This document shows, piece after piece, positions 36,701 through 42,896 of a stretch of DNA of 64,000 nt. The DNA is taken from the NCBI RefSeq assembly GCF_004363655.1, contig NZ_SNZH01000015.1:100898-164897 (forward strand), read 5' to 3'. How positions within the stretch are numbered: the stretch's first letter is position 1; every line of letters begins with the position of its first letter. The notes beneath the pieces are model-generated. The model did no database searches, had not been told where the DNA came from, and saw only the letters and a program-made list of their open reading frames with translations. The DNA is from Tahibacter aquaticus. Its GTDB lineage: Bacteria > Pseudomonadota > Gammaproteobacteria > Xanthomonadales > Rhodanobacteraceae. A program made the position numbers and the translations under genes.

Positions 36701-37736
36701 AACCGGCTTCTCCACCGCCGAGCAGGTTACCCAGCTGGCTGGCCGCGGCGTCGGCATGGACGTGGTGCACAACGAGATCAAGCAGCTCGGCGGCAGCCTC
36801 ACCATCGATTCCGAGCGTGGCAAGGGTTCGGTCTTCACCATCCGCCTGCCGTTCACCCTCGCTGTCACCCAGGCCATCCTGGTGCGCCTGGGCGACGCCA
36901 TCTACGCCATCCCGATGTCCTCGGTGCAGGGCGTGGTGCGCATCGGCCGCGACGATCTGGACCGCCGCCTGAGCACGGCCAACCCGATCTACGCCTACGC
37001 CGGCGAAGAATTCCACATCTACGAACTGTCGCAATTGCTCAATGTTCCGGTGCCGCGCATTGTCGACGAAGCGCAGGTGCCGCTGCTGATGACGCGTACC
37101 GGCGACCAGCGCGCCGCGGTGCGCATCGACGGCGTGGTCGGTTCGCGCGAAGTCGTGGTCAAGTCGGTAGGCCCGCAGATCAGTTCGGTCGCCGGTATCT
37201 TCGGCGCGACCATCATGGGCGACGGCTCGGTCGTGATGATTCTCGATCTGGCCCCGCTGGTACGCCGCTACGTCGCGCTGCGCGCGGCCAGTGTCGAGGC
37301 CGGCGTCGACATCGCCACCTTCGCGCCGCAGCCGGTGGCGCCGCCGGTGGAAGAGCGCCGCCAGCCGCTGGTCATGGTGGTCGACGATTCCATCACCATG
37401 CGCAAAGTCACCACGCGCGTGCTGGAACGCAACGACATGGACGTGATCACAGCCAAGGACGGGCTGGATGCGGTAGAAAAGCTGCAGGACAAGGTACCCG
37501 ACCTGATGCTGCTCGACATCGAGATGCCGCGCATGGACGGATACGAATTGGCCACCTACATGAAGAACGACCCGCGTCTGAAGCTGGTGCCCATCATCAT
37601 GATCACCTCGAGAACCGGCGAGAAGCACCGTCAGCGCGCACTGGAAATCGGCGTCGAGCGTTACCTCGGCAAGCCGTACCAGGAAGTCGATCTGCTCCGC
37701 AATGTGCAGGAAACCTTGAGGTTGAGCCGTGCCTAA
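30717..37736 (+). CDS. chpA: Hybrid chemotaxis histidine kinase ChpA (PilL)
   Basis: The product is 2339 aa, the hub of the Pil-Chp system. Phosphotransfer-type segments are visible at His51 (TYLHQVQGTLRM), His869 (SFHTLKGSGRLVG), His1073 (VHTLHGAIAM) and His1573 (LHTLKGGARMAG). Between them lie long acidic linkers and an Ala/Glu/Arg coiled coil (residues ~1400-1500). The C-terminal part has the dimerisation region, the ATPase (N box HMLRNALAHGVE, G boxes DDGRGMD and GRGVGMDVV), a CheW-like domain and a receiver with Asp2267 in LMLLDIEMPRMDG. Only four His sites are recognisable, fewer than in the Pseudomonas homologue. ATG 30717 follows a GAGA-type site. Confidence 0.96.
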   Translation: MRLQDDIDFTTLNWVKQELDETLKQARQALEAYVDDPADSSLMRFCATYLHQVQGTLRMVELYGASMVVEEMERLAQTLLDGEIRQKEEAYSVLMRGIVQLPDYLERLQSGHKDIPIVLLPLLNDLRAVRGEELFTESVLFSPDLNLPLPASANGAVTAYPEGELKLHVGRLRTAYQVSLLKLLRAGDPRSETGKLSEILGRVLGISYALEARRVWWIAMAVLEGVGSSAIEPSPAVKLLFGKVDREIKRLVDAGEGVFQSAPPRELLKNLLYYVAHANGETPRLTDVRNTFRLQSLLPSQKELEHAKGSISGHNRALLDTVSLAIKDDLLRVKEALDIFLRAQGNDPGELMAQVDVLDRVGDTLGMLGLGVPRRVVTEQRTIVEEIANKARSPDESTLLDVAGALLYVEASLDDHIERLGADTPEDTGSGGMELPKAEVRKILDALMKEATSNLAQAKNDIVAFIESPWDHAKVEQIPRLLDEVSGALRMLDLNRPAELMHGLVRFIEVELLRWRRVPTAEQMDKLADTIASIEYYLEATRDQRAGREKILDVTRESLEALGYWPVPEDEGDAPEPPPTRAAVPTPAPAPAPVPESAAPRSGATPLPPSVGGFGLQARDEPAAPAASLSLDPIAPSESRAADLSIGQFVSFAETLPDRRSQAGRQELEFAAADSDLPSVEMNLGSQGEVDEYVARLGLPDVAEPVAEPPPAAEPAHELEVAVEIAPGEGLDALVVGDHSSVEHGDVQDLTGLKFTETEPTLPPEPIALVAPVAAAAPVVVPAAPPAPRYRTIEIEEEIEEEVEDNSPAGGMSDASFQAVASDDIDEEIREVFVEEVQEEIENLNRHMPLWKADLHDFERLKPVRRSFHTLKGSGRLVGAMALGEFSWKVENMLNRVLDKTIQPNTAAITLVDQAVAALPELLAALRGEGAPTSDIAGIMGVADKLVAGEEAWLAPARKRTRLVKRKVKRLVEVPVEEEIAAPVVAAAPALVAAPVELTRTLDLDSQVDSAPALAEVDADALPSFGPLPNIDPVLFDILRSEVSQHLSIIDSFVASSAHTPQVATDTLLRSVHTLHGAIAMVDIPVISHVLAPLEGYIKRLRARDAAPQPVGLAALADASSLVREVMLSLERGQLELPASDALVERIIALRDDLPEPELAHTLYVPSDDDGLDLLDIDAEDEAHAAADAAEEASAVSALAEEASAIAAASDDATAGFDVEEISMEEAMAFTPQAEQLIQPEAPAQMADAPARTPADFAAFDEPAIELSLDQELALSLDNDLAANIPSAATAPADDSLEEVEELSLDDLARLDFPELQSSADDIDNESISLAQDATPAADAVALDSLFSSDEQAQFEAMLASVAPVESRSAFDHEIKLADLAAPDASLAYDASELDALLSSAADAEADAAAQAEADAERARHEAEAAARAEMEAAAERARVEAQARAEAEAAERAAAELADRTRREGERERLLAEMAASAQRAEAERIAAAAAERERADTHARAVAAHEVVLPPIADDPQADGKLDLPDMDEDLLEIFVQEGSDILDHSDGLIARLREAPHDREIVTGMQRDLHTLKGGARMAGLAPIGDLSHAMESLLEAISEGRRGMDRTTVESFERGYDRLHALVQRIAKRQAIAMPENAIARFEALVSGDLSSQLAAAPLAADADAAVPAAVAGDSADTAPAAAAAPAVEALAPKPPLRPAGPLRPAALPIEEDEPRPAQEMIRVRSDLLDSLVNYAGEVSIYRSRLEQQVTTFRFNLVEFEQTVARLREQLRKLEMETEAQIIARYQREHHEPGETTFDPLELDRFSQLQQLSRALGESVSDLVSIQNLLDDLTRQSETLLLQQSRVSSDLQEGLMRTRMVPFDSLVPSLRRTVRQAAQEIGKRAQLKVEGAQGEMDRNLLERMKAPFEHMLRNALAHGVEPPEERLRSNKNPEGTVTIQVSREATEVVLRVSDDGRGMDRDAIRRKAIERGLLNAEAQLSDRDLYAFILETGFSTAEQVTQLAGRGVGMDVVHNEIKQLGGSLTIDSERGKGSVFTIRLPFTLAVTQAILVRLGDAIYAIPMSSVQGVVRIGRDDLDRRLSTANPIYAYAGEEFHIYELSQLLNVPVPRIVDEAQVPLLMTRTGDQRAAVRIDGVVGSREVVVKSVGPQISSVAGIFGATIMGDGSVVMILDLAPLVRRYVALRAASVEAGVDIATFAPQPVAPPVEERRQPLVMVVDDSITMRKVTTRVLERNDMDVITAKDGLDAVEKLQDKVPDLMLLDIEMPRMDGYELATYMKNDPRLKLVPIIMITSRTGEKHRQRALEIGVERYLGKPYQEVDLLRNVQETLRLSRA

Positions 37737-40101
37737 AACTATGGAACGCGAACCGGTAAGCGTCGCGCTGCTCTATCAGACGAGCCAGCTCGAAGGGCAT
37801 CTCAAGGATGCGCTGAAAGAACTCGGCGCCGCCGTCGTCTATGAAGCGCTGACTGCGCAGATGGACCGCGACGCGCTGGAAGGCTCCGGCGCCCACGTCG
37901 TCATCGTCAACCTCGATCCGGAAATCGAATCGCATCTGGACGAGGTCTACGACCTGCTCGACGACGAGCGCTACAACGTCGTCTTCAACGACGCCCAGGT
38001 CAGCTCGGAACTGTCGGGCTGGGAGCAGGCACGCTGGTCGCGCCATCTCGCCGCCAAGATCATGGGCAGGCCGGAAGTCGCCGACCCGCCGCGGCCGCCC
38101 GGCGCGCAGGCACCGCCGTCGCCGGCACAGAAGCTGTCGCGCGGCATTCCGGATGCGCCGCAGACCCTGCCGCCGAGCAACAACTTTGCGCCGGATGCGG
38201 CGGCCACGGCGATGTTCGCCGGCGATGCCGGCCTCAACGACGCACTCGATGCCTTGTTCGGCCAGAGCGCAACGCCGCCGGCCGCGGCGATGCCCGTGAC
38301 CGCGGCAGCGCCTGTGGCCGCAGCGGTGCCTGTGGCCGCGGCAGCGCCTGTGGCCGCAGCGGTGCCTGTGGCCGCGGCAGCGCCCGCAGCGCCGGCCAAA
38401 CCTGCTGCTACCGACTTCGGTTTCGATTTCGACGAACTGCTGGGCAGTGCCGAGCCGCCGCCGGCCGCGCGCCGCAACGAGATCACCCTGGAACTGCCAG
38501 TTCCTCCCGCACCGGCCGACAAGCCCGCCACCCGCAGCGCAGCGGACTTCGACTTCGATTTCGACGCCAGCCTGCCGGCCACCGCGCCGCCGGCGCCTGC
38601 AGCGAGCAACAGCCTCGACCTGGACCTGGATCTGGATTTCGCCGCACCGCCCATGGCCAAGGCCGGCAGCAGCGACTTCGACCTGGATCTGGACCTCGAC
38701 GCCATTCCCACCAACCCGGTCGCGGCCAGCAAGCCGGCCGCGGCGTCCACGCCTGACTTCGATTTCGATTTCGGTGCGCTGGATCTGCCCGAACCTGCCG
38801 CTGCGCCGTCGAACACGCGCGAAGCCGCGCGCGACATCGGCGCCGACTTCGGTTTTTCCGACAGCGATTTCGGCGCCGATGCCTTTGGCGGCATGGATGT
38901 CACGGTCGATACGACGGCCATCCGGCCGGCCAGCGGCGAAAGCGGCAGCGACGAAGAGTTCAGCTTCGGGGCCGACCTCGACGCCTTGTTCGATACACCG
39001 CCCGAGGCCCCGGCACCGAGCGCCGAACTGGTCGATTTCGACACGGCTTTTGCCGGCATCGCCGCATCGGTGCCCGACCAGGCCAAGGATTTCGCCGCTG
39101 CCATTCCGGCCGCCCGCGAGGCGGCACCGGCCAGCCGCAGCGAAGCCAAGCCGGCGCGCAATTTCGACCTGTCCAAGTTCTCGCTCGAAGCGATGAGCGA
39201 AGACGAGGCCGCTGCTCCCGTTGCGGCCGCGCCGGAAAAAGTGGAAAAAGTTTCGGCGGAAAGCTTCCTCTCCGGCGGCAACTGGTCGCTGGAAGAACTG
39301 GTCGAGTCCGACGACAGCGACACCGCCCCGGCAGCCAAGCCGGTGGTTGCCGCGGTCGACAAGGTCGCCGCGCAGGACTATCTCGCGCCCGAAGGCGGTG
39401 ACGCGAGCAAGTTCGATTTCGACAGCGGCCTGTCGCTGGACCTGATCCCGATGGAAGAAGCCGTCGCGCCGGACCAGATGCGTTCCGACTTCTTCGTCGA
39501 ACACCGCCTGGATGGCTCTGCCGCGGTCAAGGCCATCCGCCGCGTCGTCGTGCTGGGCGCTTCCATCGGTGGTCCGGAGGCGGTGCGCGAGTACCTGGCC
39601 GCATTGCCGGCGCGTTTCCCGGCCCTGTTCATCCTGGCCCAGCACATGGGCGCGGAATTCCTCGAACTGATGGCAGCCCAGCTGGCCAAGGCCACGCCGC
39701 TGACCGTGCGCGCGCCGGGTCATGGCGAACGTGTAAGCCACGGCGAAGTGGTCGTGGTGCCGACCACGCACAGGCTGCTGATCGATGCCGACGGCGTGGT
39801 CCAGCTGGCCCACCTGCCGGAAGCTTCGCCGTATACGCCGTCGATCGATCTGGTGGTGCGCGATATGGCCGACACCTTCGCCGCCCATTCGACGGTGATC
39901 ATCTTCTCTGGCATGGCGCACGACGCCATCGAAGGCGCCAAGCACCTGTCGGCCAAGGGCGGCCAGGTCTGGGCACAGGATCCGGACACCTGCGTCATCA
40001 GCTCCATGGTCGACGGTGCCCGCGACGCCGGCATCGTCACCTTCACCGGCTCGCCCAGCGAGCTGGCCAAACACACCATCGCCGCCATCGGCAAGGCATA
40101 A
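37729..40101 (+). CDS. chpB: CheB-type methylesterase ChpB with long acidic linker
   Basis: The product is 790 aa. The C-terminal ~185 residues form the CheB methylesterase domain with catalytic Ser612 (VVLGASIGGPEA), His639 (LAQHMGAEF) and Asp732 (SGMAHDAIEGAK); it removes methyl groups from PilJ. The first ~110 residues (VALLYQTSQLEGHLKDALKEL, HVVIVNLDPEIESH) look like a degenerate receiver without a usable phosphorylation pocket. The middle ~400 residues are low-complexity: Ala/Pro repeats and alternating Asp with Phe or Leu (DFDFDFGALDL, LDLDLDLDF). The GTG start overlaps the chpA end by eight bases with GAGG seven bases upstream; ATG 37741 is an alternative. Confidence 0.93.
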   Translation: MPKTMEREPVSVALLYQTSQLEGHLKDALKELGAAVVYEALTAQMDRDALEGSGAHVVIVNLDPEIESHLDEVYDLLDDERYNVVFNDAQVSSELSGWEQARWSRHLAAKIMGRPEVADPPRPPGAQAPPSPAQKLSRGIPDAPQTLPPSNNFAPDAAATAMFAGDAGLNDALDALFGQSATPPAAAMPVTAAAPVAAAVPVAAAAPVAAAVPVAAAAPAAPAKPAATDFGFDFDELLGSAEPPPAARRNEITLELPVPPAPADKPATRSAADFDFDFDASLPATAPPAPAASNSLDLDLDLDFAAPPMAKAGSSDFDLDLDLDAIPTNPVAASKPAAASTPDFDFDFGALDLPEPAAAPSNTREAARDIGADFGFSDSDFGADAFGGMDVTVDTTAIRPASGESGSDEEFSFGADLDALFDTPPEAPAPSAELVDFDTAFAGIAASVPDQAKDFAAAIPAAREAAPASRSEAKPARNFDLSKFSLEAMSEDEAAAPVAAAPEKVEKVSAESFLSGGNWSLEELVESDDSDTAPAAKPVVAAVDKVAAQDYLAPEGGDASKFDFDSGLSLDLIPMEEAVAPDQMRSDFFVEHRLDGSAAVKAIRRVVVLGASIGGPEAVREYLAALPARFPALFILAQHMGAEFLELMAAQLAKATPLTVRAPGHGERVSHGEVVVVPTTHRLLIDADGVVQLAHLPEASPYTPSIDLVVRDMADTFAAHSTVIIFSGMAHDAIEGAKHLSAKGGQVWAQDPDTCVISSMVDGARDAGIVTFTGSPSELAKHTIAAIGKA
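38308..38379 (+). repeat. 36-bp tandem repeat inside chpB
   Basis: Two identical 36-bp units (38308-38343 and 38344-38379), each built from two similar 18-bp halves, encode the Ala/Pro/Val stretch APVAAAVPVAAA. Copy number could vary by slippage without breaking the frame. Confidence 0.9.
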
Positions 40102-40109
40102 GGCACACA

Positions 40110-40571
40110 ATGGAAACTCCTCGCGAAATCCGCGGCGTGCTCATCCCCATCACCAACGGCCGCGTGCTGCTGCCCAATGCCACCGTGGCCGAAGTGATCA
40201 CCTTTGCCAATGTGGAAAAGATAGCGAACGCACCGGAGTGGATTCTCGGCCGCCTGTCCTGGCGCGGCTGGCGCCTGCCGCTGTTTTCCTTCGCCATCCT
40301 GTCGGGCCTGACCCACGAGGAAGGCTCCAACGGCGCCCGCGTGGCCGTACTGAAGGCCATCGGCGGCCATGCCAAGATGCCGTTCATCGCCATGCTCACC
40401 CAGGGCTTCCCGCGCCTGACCACGGTCAGCCAGGAATTGCTGATTCCGACCGGCGACGAGCATCACCATCCGAATGGCGTCCGGGCACAGGTACTGGTGC
40501 GCGACGACCAGGCGGTGATTCCCGATCTGAACCAGATCGAGGCGTTGATGGCGGAAGCGCTGGCAGCGTAG
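40110..40571 (+). CDS. chpC: CheW-like protein ChpC
   Basis: The 153-residue product is a CheW-fold adaptor: MVLIPI-type start (RGVLIPITNGRVLLPNATVAEVI), ILGRLSWRGWRLPLFSFAILSG, ARVAVLKAIGGH and a C-terminal DLNQIEALMAEALA helix. In the Pseudomonas Pil-Chp cluster ChpC is a second CheW-like protein with an accessory role, perhaps linking other receptors to ChpA. It lies eight bases after chpB and is the last gene of the operon; chpD and chpE are not present. Confidence 0.93.
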   Translation: METPREIRGVLIPITNGRVLLPNATVAEVITFANVEKIANAPEWILGRLSWRGWRLPLFSFAILSGLTHEEGSNGARVAVLKAIGGHAKMPFIAMLTQGFPRLTTVSQELLIPTGDEHHHPNGVRAQVLVRDDQAVIPDLNQIEALMAEALAA

Positions 40572-40659
40572 TTTTTGGCTGTTTCGGCGGCTTTGCCGGA
40601 TTCGGCCGTCTCCCCTCTGCCTTGGCGATCTGCAGAAAGTGACCGCGCCGGGCTTTAGC

Positions 40660-40683
40660 CTCCCCCGGCGGCGCCCGGGGGAG
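40660..40683. terminator. GC-rich hairpin between chpC and convergent rsmE
   Basis: CTCCCCCGG (40660-40668) and CCGGGGGAG (40675-40683) form a 9-bp stem. A second small hairpin follows near 40708-40722. There is no clean T-run, so this is either a weak terminator for the pil-chp operon or a dispersed repeat of the CCTCCCCCGG type. Confidence 0.45.
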
Positions 40684-40818
40684 AGGGCGCTGTCTCGTTG
40701 AAGATATTCCCCTAGCGGGAGCTTTCTTTCAGGCGGCGGCCGGGGGATGAGGCAACGATCTTGCCGCACTGTTACGGGCATGTCCGATGGATGGCTGCAA
40801 CAGACCACTGTCAGCCAG

Positions 40819-41559
40819 CTAAGCAAAATCGCCCGCAATCGCCTGCAACGCCGCCAGCGCCGCAATGCCTGCCGTCTCGGTGCGCAAGATCCGCGGCCCC
40901 AGACGCAAGCCACGGAACTTCGCATTGCGCGCAATCGCGATATCGTGATCGGACAGTCCACCCTCCGGCCCCACCAGCAGCAACGCGCCCTGTTCCAGCC
41001 TACCGATATCGCGCGGCCCCACATCGGCTTCCGGCAACAAGGCGAAACGCGCCGTGCTATCGGTTTCGGTCAGGCCGGCGCACCAGTGCATGAGTTTCTG
41101 CGGCGGCAGAATCTGCGGCAGTTCGTTGCGTCCGCATTGCTCGCAGGCCGAGGCGATCACCTGGCTCCAGTGCGCCAGCCGCTTGCCGGCACGATCTTCG
41201 TCCAGCCGCACTTCGGTGCGCTCGGTGATCACCGGCACGATGCGCGCGACGCCGAGTTCGGTAGCCTTTTGCAGAATCCAGTCCATCTTGTCGCCGCGGG
41301 CCACGCCCTGGGCCAGGGTCAGCCGCAGCGGCGATTCGCGCGAAAGCTCGCGCCGGCTGCCGATTTCCGCCGTGACCGAACGCTTGGACAGTACCGCGAG
41401 GCGCGCGTCGTACTCGCTGCCGTCGCCGTTGAACAGGATCAGCGGATGGCCGCTTTCCAGGCGCAGCACTCGCGCCAGGTGTTCGCCGGCCTGTTCCGGC
41501 AGTTGCAGCGTTGCGCCTGTCTGCAGCAGGCCGGGAACGTGGATACGGGGAATACGCAT
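40819..41559 (-). CDS. rsmE: 16S rRNA (uracil(1498)-N(3))-methyltransferase
   Basis: The 246-residue product methylates U1498 of 16S rRNA using S-adenosylmethionine. It has the N-terminal PUA-like part (RIHVPGLLQTGATLQLPEQAGEHL-type start, RVLRLESGHPLILFNGDG) and the SPOUT knot: GDKMDWILQKATELGVARIVPVIT, LLLVGPEGGLSDHDI and RGLRLGPRILRTETAGIAAL. Length is normal. A stand-alone gene, convergent with the pil-chp operon. Confidence 0.96.
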   Translation of the reverse strand: MRIPRIHVPGLLQTGATLQLPEQAGEHLARVLRLESGHPLILFNGDGSEYDARLAVLSKRSVTAEIGSRRELSRESPLRLTLAQGVARGDKMDWILQKATELGVARIVPVITERTEVRLDEDRAGKRLAHWSQVIASACEQCGRNELPQILPPQKLMHWCAGLTETDSTARFALLPEADVGPRDIGRLEQGALLLVGPEGGLSDHDIAIARNAKFRGLRLGPRILRTETAGIAALAALQAIAGDFA

Positions 41560-41831
41560 GGCGGCACTGACAACACAGGGTTGCGCATTGTCGGCAAGGC
41601 GGCATGGGCTGGCAATCGGACGGGGTGCCGATGGCCGGGCGCACGATGCTCATGCCTGCACCGCGGCCAGCCAATGCCCGGTTCGCGAACGTGCCTGGGT
41701 CGCGCGCTTCGTCCCGATGCCAGCGACGAAGCGGCAAGGTCGGCAGTTCCTGCCGACATCGCGGTGCGACTACGATCTACTGATTGCCAATCAGTTGCTC
41801 AAGCCGTTCATACCGAAGGCAGCGGCTCTGC

Positions 41832-42881
41832 CTATGGCTTTGCTTGCGCGGTCTTCGCCGCCGCTGGTGCCAGTGCCCGCTCCAGCACAGCGTCGATGCT
41901 CGCCCGCGTCACCGTCTCGCCCTTGGCGGCCTGTTCGGCCAGGTTGAACAGTGCCTCGAAGCGCGGGCGTTCGTCCAGCATGTGCTGCAGGTCGTATTGC
42001 TTGCGCCGCTGCGCCGCGTCGGCCCAGGCGGCACGCACGTCGCGCCAGAACGCTTCGGTCTTTTTCCAGTATTCCCGGCCCGGAGAAAAATCTACTTTTT
42101 CAGTGCGCTCGTAGCTGTTGATGCCGACTTCGCGCACGAGTGCCGTGGTCTTGCCGTCGGCGGACAGTTCCAGCTTCTGGTTGTCCTGTTCGTGCATCCA
42201 GCCGCCCGGCGTCAAGGTGTGGCGGTTGATCGCGCCCAGCACCTGGTAGTCGTTGCGTTTGGTGTACTCGCGCCGCGGCAGCGGGCGCCAGGTGAAGTCC
42301 GAGGTCCAGGCATCGACGCCGTTGCTGTGGTCCCAGCGGCCGACGCCGGCGTAGCGCGGCGCATCGTCCACTTCGTAGACTGATTGCGACCAGGCGCCGC
42401 GGGCCGCCTGGGCATCCACCGGCTGCAGGGCGAAATGGTTGTTGCCGCGGAACACCAGCACTTCCTTGGGCTGGTACTGCCAGTCCTGGCGCCAGTGCTT
42501 GATCACTATCGCATCCTTGCCGCTGCCGGCCACCAGGATGTGCTGCAGGGCGATGAAATCGCCGCGGTCTTCAACCACGAAGACGAATTCGTCGCCACCG
42601 GAACGCTGTGCCGGCTTGGGCTTGTAGCCCGGCTTCAGCGCGAGGGTTTCGTCGAAGGCAAACTTGACGGTGAAATCGCCGACCATGCCTAGGATGCTGC
42701 GGCGGTCGCAGTCATACGCAGCCTCCGGCGTGGCCGGCTGGCCGTTGCAAGGGCGCTGGTAATCGGCCGGCGCGGGCGTCGCCGGCGCCAGGCCCGACAG
42801 GGCAGGCTGGCGCTTGGCACCGCCGCTGCTGGCACAGGCGGTGGTCAGTGCGACAATGGCAATAAGTGCAATAGTGCGCAT
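41832..42881 (-). CDS. DUF6607 family lipoprotein downstream of a heme-type TonB receptor
   Basis: The product is 349 aa with a lipoprotein signal (MRTIALIAIVALTTACASS). The mature part (RRSILGMVGDFTVKFAFDET, HWRQDWQYQPKEVLVFRGNNHF, SQSVYEVDDAPRYAG, GGWMHEQDNQKLE, YERTEKVDFSPGREYW) matches, from memory, the DUF6607 family, often found beside heme-type outer-membrane receptors. Function is not established; a periplasmic role in heme or iron handling is suggested by the neighbour. I use ATG 42881 because GAGG lies eight bases upstream; the ATG at 42887 is too close. Fifteen bases downstream of the receptor gene, so co-transcribed and probably Fur-controlled. Confidence 0.85.
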   Translation of the reverse strand: MRTIALIAIVALTTACASSGGAKRQPALSGLAPATPAPADYQRPCNGQPATPEAAYDCDRRSILGMVGDFTVKFAFDETLALKPGYKPKPAQRSGGDEFVFVVEDRGDFIALQHILVAGSGKDAIVIKHWRQDWQYQPKEVLVFRGNNHFALQPVDAQAARGAWSQSVYEVDDAPRYAGVGRWDHSNGVDAWTSDFTWRPLPRREYTKRNDYQVLGAINRHTLTPGGWMHEQDNQKLELSADGKTTALVREVGINSYERTEKVDFSPGREYWKKTEAFWRDVRAAWADAAQRRKQYDLQHMLDERPRFEALFNLAEQAAKGETVTRASIDAVLERALAPAAAKTAQAKP

Positions 42882-42896
42882 GATCATTTCCTCAAC

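Noticed and set aside
33918-37628. Minus-strand open frame of ~1236 codons
   Set aside because: Antisense to chpA, which has clear domains. The antisense product is His/Arg/Gly-rich without motifs.
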